A stretch of 64,000 bases of DNA, taken from assembly GCF_026230105.1 (NCBI RefSeq), contig NC_079486.1, forward strand, positions 2,232,001-2,296,000, in the 5' to 3' direction. The stretch is from Diorhabda sublineata. Lineage: Eukaryota; Arthropoda; Insecta; Coleoptera; Chrysomelidae. Of this stretch, positions 11,086 to 21,950 are shown one piece after another. The notes below the pieces were generated by a model that did not search any database, was not told the DNA's origin, and saw only the letters and a list, made by a program, of their open reading frames with translations. The first letter of the stretch is position 1, and every line of letters starts with the position of its first letter. A program made the translations under genes and the position numbers.

Positions 11086-12240
11086 CATAATTCAGGCAAA
11101 AAATGTTGCATCTGCACCTCATTCACATTATTTTTATTACTGACTGCAAGAATAAACTTTAAACTAGCCGCCGTCACAAATTTTACAGCACTATAATATA
11201 GATAGTTCGGCAAAACTCCGGGACCGAATCTCAGTATCATAAAAGATTATAGTAATTGTAATTAACTTAAAAAATAGATGACTTGCAAAAATTTTAAGTA
11301 AAACGGTTTTTATAAATGATCATCTGTAACAAAAACTAGAAAATAATTGGCACACAAACCTGGACCAATTAGTAATAGTGATAATCATAATAACAAATTA
11401 GAAATTTGGTTATGCTTAGAAACTTACCTTGACTTTTTTTGCGCACTTTAAACAATCAATCGGAAAGCACAGTGATAGGATAGGTCGAATTAAAAAAATA
11501 AACGTTATGTGAAATATCAAAACTCTTTTATGATGTACACTGTCAAAAGTGCCAAAGCGTCATTTCACAACGGTTCTAATAAATGATTTAATATTTTCTG
11601 TCCTGTGGTCCAAAAAAAAAGCAGCAGCAAAACTTTGCCCTAGGCCGCAAAGGTTTCATCTTTCGCCGACACCTATATTAATTAAATAAAAAAATTAGGA
11701 AGACGCGGGCCGCTGGACACTATCTAACATCAAAGAAAATAATATTTTCTATTTTTTTTAAGGTAAATGCCATTTGTAAAGAGCTTTTTAAGAATAATTT
11801 TTGTACCTAGTTAACTAAATAAGTTTAAATGTTATATATACCTAATTATCAATATGTAGGTCTTTGTATTTGGTTAAAGCGATTAATTAAAAGGGAGTGT
11901 GCTTTTACTTATCTTATGTAATTGATTAATATAATCAATAACTGTGATCCATTTAATACAATGTGGGCTAAAGATATCGGAAACTCGAAACAAATATTTC
12001 TTGATTACGGCAGCAATAAAGTTGAAAAATAAAATTGTGATTTGATTCCCACCAAAATAAAACTAAGTAATGGAAATATTTCTTATTATTCATTTCTCAG
12101 AGAAAGGATTTTATTCTTAATAGGTAAGTTTCTGCAAAGAAAAAAAAAGAAGTTGACGATGTCAAGTTTTGAATCCAGTATACCTACAGAACAGAGTATT
12201 GAGTTACAGGACCACAAAAATTGTTTATTTTCGATTAAAT
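11086..12240. other. Non-coding 5' flank inside the hAT element
   Basis: AT-rich, no supported gene. It lies between the BED-finger exon and the right terminal repeat block, so it is probably the element's 5' untranslated or intronic part. Confidence 0.4.
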
Positions 12241-12244
12241 GAGT

Positions 12245-12349
12245 ATTTCCGATTAATCAATTTTTTCGATTTATCAATAATTTTCCGATTAATCGATCAC
12301 CCAATTAATCGATTATTTTTCGATTAATCGTTTATTTTGCCCAATCCTA
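12245..12349 (-). repeat. Right terminal CGATTAATCG block of the hAT element
   Basis: Contains CGATTAATCA near 12250, CGATTAATCG at 12286-12295 and 12321-12330, and AATTAATCGATTA between them, ending at the TIR-like GCCCAATCCT. Confidence 0.65.
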
Positions 12350-13059
12350 ATTGTGACCCCATCAATCACTTAAGCCAGACCAATTTTAAATATACTAGTT
12401 CCTAAATTATGTCCGTAGGAAAATGATGAATATGGTGATCTGATAAAACGAGTTAGAGATACAGAAAAAAGTAGCAGAAGAAACAATAAATGAAATTAGT
12501 GATTCTAGAACTACTGAAAATATTGACTTGTCCAATACTCTATCTATTACTATAATAATATGTCTAATACTCCGTCATATTGGACATTGAACACTGATTC
12601 GTCACAATAACGGCAACTGTTTCACAGATTGCACCTCAAAAGTGATCGTGCGTGAAATATAGAGGCAGCACTACTGTCTTAGTAAGCGTTCTCTAGTATT
12701 TCTTTGCCGAAGATAGTGGGATTAAAATATTCATTAAAAACAACAAAATATTTATAGATAATGGAAAAAGTAATAAAATATGGATTTCAATCGGTTGTCA
12801 ATAATATTATATATATAATATAAAAAGGGCAAAAAGTTATTCAACTCTAATTATGTCTATGGTGTAGTTTAAAAACAATATAATTTTGCAAGTGTCACAA
12901 CCGCCAAAGTCGTGCCACAAACGAGTGTGTCAAATACTTATGATATGAAAGTTTTGGTACATATAAAAATTAAATTAAAAACTCTTTATTCCAATTAAAT
13001 TGAAAATCTCAGTAATTTAGACATGTGAATTGAAATAATAATAAAAATATTTTATTTCA
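12350..13059. other. Unassigned; carries a short piece shared with the hAT relic at 22.4 kb
   Basis: 12425-12545 encodes, across a frame break, EISDSRTTENID, closely matching ISDSRTTEIIDHKDF on the minus strand at 22.4 kb. The remainder shows no gene. A polypyrimidine plus TTTCAG acceptor-like site occurs at 13053-13063, just before the SWIM/YqaJ exon. Confidence 0.4.
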
Positions 13060-13089
13060 GCTTTGAATCAATCGAAACATCTGTAATGC

Positions 13090-14170
13090 TGTAGCTGTAA
13101 AGCAGGTCTGGGAGGCAAATGCAAGCACATCAGTGCGATGATTGATTATGTCAATTCTCCAGAAAGCTCATCTTCAAAAACAAGTCATTTGCAAGAATGG
13201 GGTAAGCCAACTCAACGACAACTTCTGGGATACGATAAAGGTAAAAGAATGCCGAAGCTCTTTACCCCACAGCCTTTGTGACGAGAAGCATTAAAATTGG
13301 AAACTGTCAAGATTACGACGGCTAACTTAGTGGACTCATTCGCCAACACACCTCTTGGAAAAACTGAGAAAAAAGAAAATGTTATCACACCATCTGAATC
13401 ACTCCTGAAAATGATACAAATGAAGACGAAACAAACGCTTACTGAAAAAAAAGCGGAGGAAGTTGTGAGTGATATATTTTTGTTACAATCTATAAATCAA
13501 ATATACAGTGAAGAAATAATCATAACCAAAGATTTACATTCGTTTTACCAACAGTATGTTTGTTGTGATTTTAAAACTGTTTTAAATTTGAATGTTTCAA
13601 CAATTGAACAGTCCAACAGTAGCGAGTGGTTTAAACAACGTACTCTACGGATAACTGCCAGCAATGCGTACCAACTGAAAAGTTATCGTTCCAACGTAGA
13701 AAAAGTATTGACAGATTTATTAAATCCAAAGATTACTCAAAATGCTGCAATGAAATATGGAAAAAATGAAGAGTTAGCTTTGAAAGAATATAAAAAATTA
13801 CATGTTCCGAAGTGAGAGGTTATCAAAGTCGGGATAATAATAAATTTGCAACAACCATGGTTGAGTTCTACAGATTCTATTTTAGAATGTGGAAAAGAAG
13901 CACCTGCCGGAAAATACCTGTTTGGGATAACGAACTAGGAAAGCCGAACATTCTATACTTGAAAAGAGATGAAAATGGGTTATATTTAAATTCAAGTCAT
14001 TCAATTTATAATCAAGTTCAACTCCATATATATGTGACCAACATAGGATATTGTGATTTATATATAGTGTGCTGCTGAAAATCCAATGAGATAACATGCT
14101 ATTGACTAAGTTAATTCCTAAACGAGAACACTTTTATTTTAGCGAATATATCCAAAGATTACATGCCAAT
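13090..14170 (+). pseudogene. SWIM zinc finger plus YqaJ-type exonuclease, broken
   Basis: CSCKAGLGGKCKH at 13090 is a SWIM zinc-binding motif. The frame continues to an in-frame TGA at 13279-13281 and, still in the same frame, to the YqaJ part (SEWFKQRTLRITASNAYQL, then MKYGKNEELALKEYKK). After a frame break the rest reads WLSSTDSILECGKEAPAG and, in another frame, KRDENGLYLNSSHSIYNQVQ and LHIYVTNIGYCDLYIV, the end of the nuclease fold. The family core would carry SPDG and an E-x-K-C-P motif; here SPDG is STDS and the EVKCP stretch is missing, so the active site is lost. It is the second protein of the ISL2EU element. Confidence 0.72.
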
Positions 14171-14459
14171 TTTGTACTACATCTAAGTAAAATTACTGTT
14201 ATTAGTCAAATCAACAATTTCTTGTTTAAAATTATATTATGCATTAATCAGAGAGAACAATTTGCCATCGATGTCAAGTTACATAACTGTATTGGTTTTA
14301 AAATTTAGATAGAATTTAAGAAAAATGCTTATGATACGTTTTAATATTTATAAAGTTTTATTAAAATATCTATTAATTTAAATTATAAGAATTATTTAAA
14401 AAAAATATTAAATTGGTTAAAAAATTTTATACTAAATGTTATTCTTCCTCTTTAAACAA

Positions 14460-15440
14460 TGGCTTCTGAATAGATGGCGTAGATGACAAAAACTACCTCA
14501 TCAATATGAGGAATTTATTACTTTAGATAGAATTTTAAAGTTCTTGATTTGTTGATTAACGCGTTCAATATGTATCCTCACATGTTTGTATTTTTGTCTA
14601 CTTCCGGGGTAAATTGATCTTTGTGACGAAAAGCCGGCATCACATAAACAGCATTTTTATTTGAGTTTTTATCCGTGGAAAGCCTTAATCAGCTAGAAAT
14701 ACATAACCAGGCTCAATTAAATCGACTAAACCACAATAAATAGTCATAATGCAATCACCAGCACAACCACCATAACATTTAGAAATAAAACTGATAAATG
14801 CACTTAACGTACAACCTACCATAAACTTCATTGTATGATGATGCTTATATTCTGAATACATTATTACCCTGTGATTTACTTCCGGTAGTATTTCAGTATT
14901 AACTTTCGTGCAATCAATTATTATGACACGAGTTTCTGGGTAATGTCGTTTGAAAGACTCTGGTCGAGATGCTTGTATACTTAATTGAGGACAAAAAATA
15001 AAATTCTTCAGAAAAATATTTAATTCTTGTATATGTTTTACAATGTGCTGAATTTTCATGAATCAAAAACAATATTGATAGTGCCGTAAATGATAAACCA
15101 ATTTTTAATTTCATTAATGTAATTAATAAACTGGTTTTTTGTCAATTTTCGAGGCTTTACAGTCTGGAAGTAAAGTTAAGAGATATGAGAAAATTGCCAA
15201 TGACACGCCCGTTAAACTGTTCCTATCTTCGTTTGTAGTAATTGAAGGTATTCCTTGGAAGCATCGACCAGATTTTGTGCTATCCACATTTATTGGATCA
15301 CAACTTGAGTCTTCGACATCCTTTGAAATTGGTATATTTGCTTCGCTTCTGTTTTCTTCATTGGAATATTTATCTGTACTGCTGCAGTGCTTATACCGTC
15401 ATGATAGTCCTGATTGCAAAAAAATATGTTGAATCCTCGT
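14460..15440 (-). pseudogene. ISL2EU DDE transposase (DDE_Tnp_4 type), broken
   Basis: On the minus strand the N-terminal region (near 15200) reads TGVSLAIFSYLLTLLPDCKA, then LKIGLSFTALSILF, then the catalytic domain SFKRHYPETRVIIIDCTKVN (first Asp), MYSEYKHHHTMKFMVGCTLS, CYGGCAGD and LIEPGYVFLAD (second Asp), and finally VRIHIERVNQQIKNFKIL (Glu region) near 14560. These are the landmarks of the IS5/Harbinger-like DDE_4 domain used by ISL2EU. At least three frame breaks and stops separate the pieces. A THAP-type N-terminus was not seen. Confidence 0.8.
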
Positions 15441-15477
15441 ATATTCTATCTACAACCGTCTCCGTTTGACAATTTAT

Positions 15478-16044
15478 GAACAAAACATCGTGGTTCTCCA
15501 ATAAGGTCAAAGAACAGTGCAAAAAGAAAAAGAAAGCGTACTTAAACTACATGTCGTCACAAACGGCAGAAGCACATGAAGAATACAAGAGAATCCGTAA
15601 CCATACAAAACACTAGTGAGACAAATGAAAGACAACTACTGGGAAACCTTCTCCAAAACAATGGAATGCGACTTCTATGGGTTACAAAAACAAATCTGAC
15701 GATTAATAAGAAATCAGAGAACAGAAGCAAATGAATTCATCAGAAGCAGACACTTAGTAAGAAATACCTAGGTAAAATATTTAGAGGAACTATACAAGGA
15801 AGAAGTGACTGAAACCGAGCCAAATACACCAGAGATAGTAATAAGTGATGAGATTAATATAAAAAGGAAGATATAGAAACAACACTCCAAAAACTAAAAT
15901 ACAGAAAGAGCCCAGGTCCGGATAACACCGCCAACGAATTACTTAAATATGGAGGAGAATAGCTAAACCAACAACGAACAACCCTAATCAAAAAAATATT
16001 TGCCCCACACAGAATACCAGATGAGTGGAGAAATAGCATTACGA
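15478..16044 (+). pseudogene. LINE (non-LTR retrotransposon) reverse transcriptase N-terminal fragment
   Basis: Plus-strand pieces read FSNKVKEQCKKKKKAYLNYM, EEYKRIRNHTK, TFSKTMECDFYGLQKQI and KLKYRKSPGPDNTANELLKY followed by GGE and IFAPHRIPDEWRNS. This is the linker between endonuclease and reverse transcriptase and the first RT motifs of an insect LINE of RTE/jockey-like type; KSPGPD is the hallmark KxPGxD. Stops and frame changes interrupt it. It ends abruptly at 16044, where a copy of the palindromic repeat begins, so RT catalytic motifs are absent. Confidence 0.75.
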
Positions 16045-16125
16045 TTCCGCGTCGTTCGGGACAACTGCAGTTGCGTGCGGGAAAGTATCACTTTCCGCAC
16101 TTGTTAGGAAAATAACTATTCTAAC
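16045..16125. repeat. Palindromic GC-rich repeat module, copy 2 (right half)
   Basis: CGCGTCGTTCGGGACAACTG through CACTTGTTAGGAAAATAACT, nearly identical to 2735-2804. It joins the LINE fragment exactly at an ATTCCGCG junction. Confidence 0.75.
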
Positions 16126-16505
16126 ATTTTCCATTCTCATTTTCACATGACATTTTTACTGGAACACAATAACGAAGTGACAGTGATGAAAAGAACACAT
16201 TAAAAAACGAGGTACTATTCTTGATTACACTCCAGCATAATCTCCACAAATAAATGGAAAAGCGGATGGACTCAATCGCACTTTACTAAATAAAGCGAGA
16301 TCCCTGATGATTGAGTTCAGGTCAAGGTAAAGATCAATAAATCATTAAATTGTAGCCATTATGAGATGCCTATGATGCCTATGCCTATGCCAAACATTTT
16401 CAAAAACCAAAATTAGACAAGAATAAAAAAGTTGTACCCTATCCATTGATACGATACGTACACAATGGATATTGGCTGGAATCTGGAATCAAATCAAATA
16501 CATAT

Positions 16506-16507
<2 letters not shown>
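16126..16507. other. No gene recognised
   Basis: AT-rich sequence leading to a TA microsatellite. Contains GATGCCTATG direct repeats near 16365-16390. Confidence 0.4.

Positions 16508-16566
<59 letters not shown>
16508..16566. repeat. (TA)n microsatellite
   Basis: About 29 uninterrupted TA units. Apparent long Ile-Tyr frames across it are artefacts. Confidence 0.95.
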
Positions 16567-16568
<2 letters not shown>

Positions 16569-16589
16569 AATATAAAAATGAAATAATAA

Positions 16590-16790
16590 CTATGATATTG
16601 AAAGATTATGAAAATCAAGAATATGAAGAAAGCAGAAGTCAAAAACAAGATGAAAGTAATGTGAACAAGAACCATGATGAGGAAAATTATGCTGAAAACA
16701 AAGAACAAGAAAGAAAAAGTCAGAAGTGAAACTAATTTTAAAACAGAAGAGACCTAAAATCAAGAATATTTAGATGCATTCCAGTGACCT
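16590..16790. repeat. Dispersed hAT-derivative repeat, copy A
   Basis: AACAAGATGAAAGTAATGTG and GAGGAAAATTATGCTGAAAA match 22080-22170 on the plus strand and 59270-59370 on the minus strand. Its distal 53 bp (16733-16785) also matches 23266-23318 in inverted orientation. It is not coding. Confidence 0.6.
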
Positions 16791-16799
16791 CCACTGTCA

Positions 16800-17281
16800 C
16801 AAGGATCTTGATCATCTTCATTCTCACTTTCCTGTGAGAGCAGTCTCTGTATATCGGAGGAAATGTTTGGGTTTGTAGTCCAAAATATTTGCTTGTCCAT
16901 CTGCACAGGAAAAAGTTAATAAATATGATAAATTTTGATCTTGATATATATATATATATATATATACGACAAAGGCCGCAATAATTTCCTTCTCTCTTAG
17001 GCCCTTCCCATTTATGTGACAGTGGCGTTTTTTACGATTGTTCGGTTCGTCGCGTAACCATGGATCTCTTACCATTGCGAGTCCTTCTTCGATGTTGCCA
17101 AGCCTTTACTTAGGAAGGAAAGTACGGCAATATAAATAATTTGCGCTTATGGATGCGCAGATGCACAACCGTTCAGTAGATAGTGTGATTTATTGTGTTC
17201 GGTGTTATTTTTAGTCTGGGCCATAGTTTATTCTACAGATAGCACTGTTTTTGAACATTAGGGGCAAAATCGTTTTAAATA
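16800..17281. other. No gene recognised
   Basis: Contains a short (TA)n at about 16944-16967. Nothing else supported. Confidence 0.35.
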
Positions 17282-17412
17282 ATGTCCGCAAAAAATGTTG
17301 GAAAGCAAGGTCTTATTATACGCAGCCAAGGACGAGAAATCATAAGCAATATTATTAATTTCATGAAAAAAGAAGCAGATGAAGGAGTTACTATTCCTTT
17401 GAAAAATTACAG
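17282..17412 (+). pseudogene. Possible first exon of a transposase gene, with 5' splice donor
   Basis: ATG at 17282 opens MSAKNVGKQGLIIRSQGREI, then IINFMKKEADEGV. AG/GTATGT at 17411-17418 is a good splice donor, so the coding part probably ends at 17412 and the rest of the 87-codon frame is intron. A serine-arginine start with 'REI...FM.KEA..G...PL' resembles the N-terminal exon of long-spacer DDE transposases of the kind at 7.4 and 56.8 kb. A later piece near 17600 (KINDRQILTEVISVSSLNRL) may be the next exon. The pogo element at 17769 then interrupts the locus. Confidence 0.35.
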
Positions 17413-17768
17413 GTATGTAGCAAGATTTAATTCGAGAAGTAGGTTGAAGAAATGCGGAGTTTACACATTTTTATACATATTTACACATATTATAAAGTCA
17501 TGTACCTACAAGTTTAAGGTTTACCGTTGTTACTATTCAATTTAAAAGAGCAAACATGCAATGCTAAATTATGATGAAATTACAGGTGTTTTGCAGAAAA
17601 TTAATGACCGGCAAATCTTGACAGAAGTAATAAGTGTAAGCAGTTTGAATCGGCTCCTATAATTTGTGATGTCTATCACAGAGATTTTTTTTTTTGATGG
17701 CAGAAAATGCCAGACCGAAGAAAAATTTTGTGTGAATCACACGACATTCGCCTGAAACGAATAAATTA

Positions 17769-18009
17769 GGGTAAGTTGGGGCAAAGTGGTCACCTTAACA
17801 AAGCCTTCCTATAAATATTTTTTTAGTAACTGAGAGAGTATTTTGGATGACTGAAGTCTCTTCTTCCATGATTTAGCTGTTGTTTCCCGACATATCCAGT
17901 GATTCTAGACCAGAGCTATGAATTTATAGAAGAAAAAGTGAGTTAATGCAAAATATCCGCTTTGTCCCATATATGGGGCAAAGAGGATACGTACATCGGG
18001 GCAAAGTGG
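17769..18009 (+). repeat. Left TIR and subterminal GGGGCAAAG motifs of the pogo element
   Basis: GGGGCAAAGTGG at 17778-17789 and 17998-18009, GGGGCAAAGAGG at 17975-17986, and an inverted CTTTGTCCC near 17960. Likely transposase-binding sites. Confidence 0.75.
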
Positions 18010-18286
18010 AAAGTAATTACCAGATAAAAGAAAACACTTTTCGTACACAAGAGTTCAATACAAAAACAAATAACACTTCATTGTTGTGATGAAAACAGCG
18101 AAAACGACATTTTAACAATTTTGAGCATTATGTATCAAAGAAAACCTTAAAAGATTGTAGGCTTTTTACTATGAAGCACCACTTATTATTGAAATGAAAG
18201 AAAAATAAACATTTCCTCGATAAAAAAAAGAAAGGAACAACTGACATAAACATAAAGATATTCCTAATAAAAATTTAAGAAGGTTA

Positions 18287-20195
18287 TTAACAAACTTTAA
18301 TTTTTCCGTGCCTCAAAATTTCTACTTTAACTTTTCCTAAAATTTCGTTAATAACAACTTCGCTAATGTCTTTCACTTCAGGGAAAACAAAAATATCTTT
18401 CGATTGTCTATATTGCCGCAAAAAGGAAACAATAATCTTAGGTTCAGAGGTTTTTTCAATGCTAACTATTTGGGCAAGAAACTTTTTTTTTGTCAATTTG
18501 TCAGATGTTAATTCTGTTAATATAAATTCATCACTATTTAGGTTTTTGATGTCAACCTCTTCAATATCGAAATCCTTTGTCTTAGGATAAAATTCTAGAT
18601 TGCTATCTGTATCACTTGAATTTACCAACTCCACCAGAATTGAACTGTCTGACGACGTATCTTCATCCGTCTTTGTTCCCTTTTGTATCTTTGTTTTCTT
18701 GGTTTTTACCAAAATTTTTTTAACCGCTTCTTTTTTGTTTTTTGATATTTTAATTTCTTTTGCAACTTTCAACTATTCATAATTAGGGGTTGATGTTAGC
18801 ACCATTGTTTTCCCCCTTTTTAATTTTCTTTTGGGCGCTCCTTCATAACTCACTTTGGGTAATATGTCTTGCGGTGAATAATATAGGTTTCCAGAGATTT
18901 CTTTTGAAATGGGATCTACAGCTTGTGATTTTTTTAGTACTGAATGGACTATAGGAGACGGGGATCTAACTCTAGAGGGCCCTGGTTGTGGAAACTGATT
19001 TATTTCATTAAATCTATTCTCAAGTAGAACTGATTGCGGAGTGTTTGGACGCTCATCCTCTGGTAGTCTGTCAGTAGTCTCTGCCGGTTTGAATAGTTCC
19101 TCTGGAAATACATCCGGATTATATGGATAAATTCCAGTGGCTTTGAAGCCATTAATAGCATTATGTGCAGTTGCGGCCCGTTTAAATGCATTACCAAACA
19201 GTTCTCCGACTTGATATAATGTTATCACCTTCCCAGGATTATTCAGTAACCATTTCTTCGTTTCTTGTTTATAGTACGTATTGAGCGGAAACATGAAGGC
19301 AACATCTAATGGCTGTAGCCGGAGGGATGTATGTGGAGGTATTACAATTATGTTTACATAATTTGCCGTTGCCTTTTCAATTAACGTTAAATTCTTAGCG
19401 TGCGTTGCATGGTCATCAAGAATCAGTAACACCGGGTCAGTCTCGGTGGGTTTGGTATATTTCAGGAAGTGATTAAACCAAACATCAGAAAACTTCTCAC
19501 TCTGCATCCACCCACTCGGGTGATATTCGACGATCGATTTCGGGGGAAGCCCGTGCTCAAGTGCTGGGCATTTTCTTATTCGCGGGAAAATTACTAGTGG
19601 AGGAATATAGAATCCAACGGCATTGAAACAAATTTCTGCAGTAGTTAAGGTGCCTCTTTCCGCGGAACTAACACAACCCACCTGTCTTTTTCCTTTACTG
19701 GAGAATATTCTGGAGGGCCTATTTGGTACCGTAGACACACCTGTTTCGTCGCAATTAAAAATTCTGCTGGGTGGATACTTATGTTTCTCGAACATTTCTT
19801 TCAGAAGCTTAAAGAATGAACTTACATTAAATTTATTGAAAGACGAGGCCCTAGCAGCTGACGTATATTCTGGCAGTCTTAGAGAAATATTTTTGTTTCT
19901 GGTTAAAAACCCATAAATCCAATCGCGCCCTGCAAGACCTTTGATGGCATTAAAATTATGAGCAATCTTATTTTTTTCTGCAAACTGGACTAAATCGCCC
20001 TAGATATTTTCTTGAAGCTGCTTCAGGGTCCTTGTTCGATTTGACTCGTCTTCGAAGTGTTGTCAAAGGGACTTGGTACTGACTTGCTGCCTTTTTTGCA
20101 CTAAGTATATTATTTCTGACATCCTGTATAGCTGCTATCATACTATCTTCCGACCAAGATTGTTGCTGAGTTTTACGTATATATTTACGCACCAT
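18287..20195 (-). pseudogene. pogo/Tigger-type transposase with internal deletion, frameshift and nonsense
   Basis: The start at about 20195 opens MVRKYIRKTQQQSWSEDSMI and AASQYQVPLTTLRRRVK, a psq/pogo HTH. The frame then breaks at about 19990: KYLGRF is followed in another frame by LVQFAEKNKIAHNFNAIKG and DWIYGFL. In the family about 40 residues separate these blocks, so an internal deletion is inferred. The DDE domain runs intact from 19795 to 18773: IFNCDETGVSTV (first Asp), VLLILDDHATHAKNL (second Asp) and IPPHTSLRLQPLDVAF (third Asp). A TAG at 18773-18775 interrupts the acidic/lysine-rich C-terminal tail, which continues in frame to 18287. In the family this enzyme cuts and inserts at TA. 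This copy should not be active. Confidence 0.88.
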
Positions 20196-20237
20196 TATGG
20201 AAATTCTGAAAAAAAAATTCAACTTAATTTTTCTATA

Positions 20238-20663
20238 GGGCCAAAGTGGAACACTTTGCCCCATAATAGGAAACCCACTTTGCCCCAATACGTATCGAAG
20301 CAGTATTTTGAAAGTATTAAAAAAATTAGCTTGTTTTGTTTGATTGCTTATATGTACGTCTCAGATATATATATATATATATAAAATGTCATTCTAACCT
20401 TATATGATACCGAACAAACAATTTGTATTTTCAGCTAAACTGCTACTTTATTTACCAATGAATATTAAAAGCACGTGGTTCAAAACTTTTCATTTCACGA
20501 AAAAATTGCGTGCAGTCTCGACCGTGGTTAAATGCAGATTAAGTTAGCTGTACATACGTAAGGGGAATGATATACGCGAAGATACCTATAGATGTCGTAA
20601 CCATGTCGGAAATACCATATAAAATCACTTTGCCCCGAGGGGCCACTTTGCCCCAACTTCCCC
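20238..20663 (-). repeat. Right TIR and subterminal GGGGCAAAG motifs of the pogo element
   Basis: CACTTTGCCCC-type words near 20251, 20275, 20626 and 20643, plus a direct GGGCCAAAGTGG at 20238. The outermost copy is part of the TIR ending at 20663. Confidence 0.75.
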
Positions 20664-20811
20664 TAGTTTAATAACTATTGTGCTTCATTTAAATAAAAAA
20701 CACTTATTTGGTGTTTGATGGACTTTGATTGAGAGCAAAGTAACCCTCTAGTCTCAAATAAAAGTTAATCTTCTAAAATTTATACAACCAAACTTTTTAT
20801 TTTTAGGCTTC

Positions 20812-21620
20812 CATTCCAGGCAGCACTAATGAGATTTTTAAAAGAATGCTGAAAACAAGAAGTAAAGAAAAGTATTCTCTAGAGTTAAGGTCGTTTGCTG
20901 TAACCTTAAGTTTAACCAATAGCATATAATCAATTCCATTTCAAAATGGTATCAAAGTGCGGAGCAAAGAAGCTTTAAGTGCTCTAAACCCAAAAGCTAA
21001 AGAATTTTGTGACAGGGAAATTGTATGCAATTTGATTTGGGATGAAATTTGTAATAAGAAGACGGATTGAATGGAGAGGAAAAAAATTTAGAGGATATGT
21101 CAACATTGGAACAAACGTGAATACTGATGAATTACCCGAAGCAAGGGATCTGTTGGGTACCTCTTTTTGAAAGGACTTTGTGGTAGCGAAAATTTGGTAA
21201 AAAAGTGCCATGAGTTTATGCGTGAAAGTTGGGTAAAAGTTTTGTCAATTATATTTGATGATGCCATGGCCAATTGGCAAAGGGTTAAGTCTTTAGGGGC
21301 AGATTTGTCAAATTCCTTAAAAACATTTTTTAACCATCCCATCACCCAAGCAACTTCACGTTAAGGAAGGACTTAGGTTGAGTACAAGAATTAAAACAAG
21401 TCATAGTTTTTATGAAAAGGAATAAATGAAAGTTAAATTGGCATCCCAAATTTTAAGTAAAAGTACAATAGATGTCCTTTATTTATCGAGAACTGATATT
21501 AATACATATTTCCATAATGCAGGTGCTACAACTGAATTTGTTTTAATTTTTAATGATTAATTTGATATTTTTAACTCTCGTAATAGATTGACAAAATAAA
21601 TATTTTAAAAACCACTTAGT
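20812..21620 (+). pseudogene. P-element-type transposase fragment
   Basis: Plus-strand pieces read KEKYSLELRSFAVTLSLT and KEALSALNPKAKEFCDRE, then (in other frames) CGSENLVKKCHEFMRESWVK and VKSLGADLSN. After a frame change comes STRIKTSHSFYEKE, MKVKLASQILSKSTIDVLYL and then FHNAGATTEF with FDIFNSRNR. These are the leucine-zipper-adjacent, RNase-H and GTP-binding-insertion segments of P superfamily (THAP9-like) transposases. The order is correct but stops and frame breaks occur about every 100 bp. It is separate from the minus-strand P relic at 26.7-28.6 kb. Confidence 0.7.
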
Positions 21621-21950
21621 TCAACAACAAAATATATACTTGAATCAATTTATTATTTTTAAAACTACCTTAATACATATATTTCGAAATATTTAATTTT
21701 CTTTGAAACTGGCTTTAATGGATTCATATGTTTATATCAATTTTTTAAAACTCAATTTTTACCTTTTTCATGGCACTTCTATGTTCGAATAATGTCATGT
21801 TTGCTTTCGGTTGCGGGAAAACAATAACAAACTGTCGTTAAGTTTGCTTCATCATCAACTGTGTGTTATGTGTTATCATCCATCGTTTTTAATCCAAAAA
21901 TCTACAGAAAACCTTAAAAATAGACAAGATAAATATGAAACTTCAGATGA
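21621..21950. other. No gene recognised
   Basis: AT-rich flank of the P-type relic; its first bases (ILKPLSSTTKYILES-like frame) may be the last of that relic. Confidence 0.35.

Larger units (their letters stand above)
8415..12349 (-). mobile_element. hAT-superfamily element, about 3.9 kb
   Basis: Both edges carry reiterated AATCGATTAATCG words in inverted arrangement. The right edge reads (as complement) AGGATTGGGCAAAATAAACG before the CGATTAATCG block, and the left has CAATTGGAAATAATCGATTA. hAT termini commonly begin with CAGGGTTGGGC-like sequence. Between them are pieces of a BED-finger hAT transposase on the minus strand. I cannot define a convincing 8-bp target duplication, so the ends are approximate. 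Confidence 0.68.
13060..15440. mobile_element. ISL2EU element, copy 1 (YqaJ nuclease gene facing transposase gene)
   Basis: A plus-strand gene with SWIM and YqaJ-type nuclease domains converges on a minus-strand IS5/Harbinger-like DDE transposase. This two-gene make-up is characteristic of the ISL2EU superfamily of DNA transposons. The same convergent pair occurs again at 31.4-33.7 kb. I could not identify the terminal repeats. Both genes are broken. Confidence 0.7.
17769..20663 (-). mobile_element. pogo-like element with reiterated GGGGCAAAGTGG motifs
   Basis: 2895 bp flanked by TA (17767-17768 and 20664-20665). Ends are GGGTAAGTTGGGGCAAAGTG on the left and the complement of GGGGAAGTTGGGGCAAAGTG on the right, 21 of 22 positions matching through GTGG. 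The motif recurs inside both flanks (17975, 17998; 20238, 20251, 20275, 20626). The minus-strand gene between is a pogo/Tigger-type transposase. TA duplication and HTH-psq plus DDE structure fit pogo. The copy is defective. Confidence 0.9.

Noticed and set aside
12042..12242. 66-codon plus-strand frame as a gene
   Set aside because: It lies in the non-coding flank of the hAT element and overlaps its terminal repeat region; no similarity seen.
16439..16708. Hydrophobic and Ile-Tyr-rich frames at 16.5, 30.1, 41.5 and 45.6 kb
   Set aside because: They run through (TA)n microsatellites.
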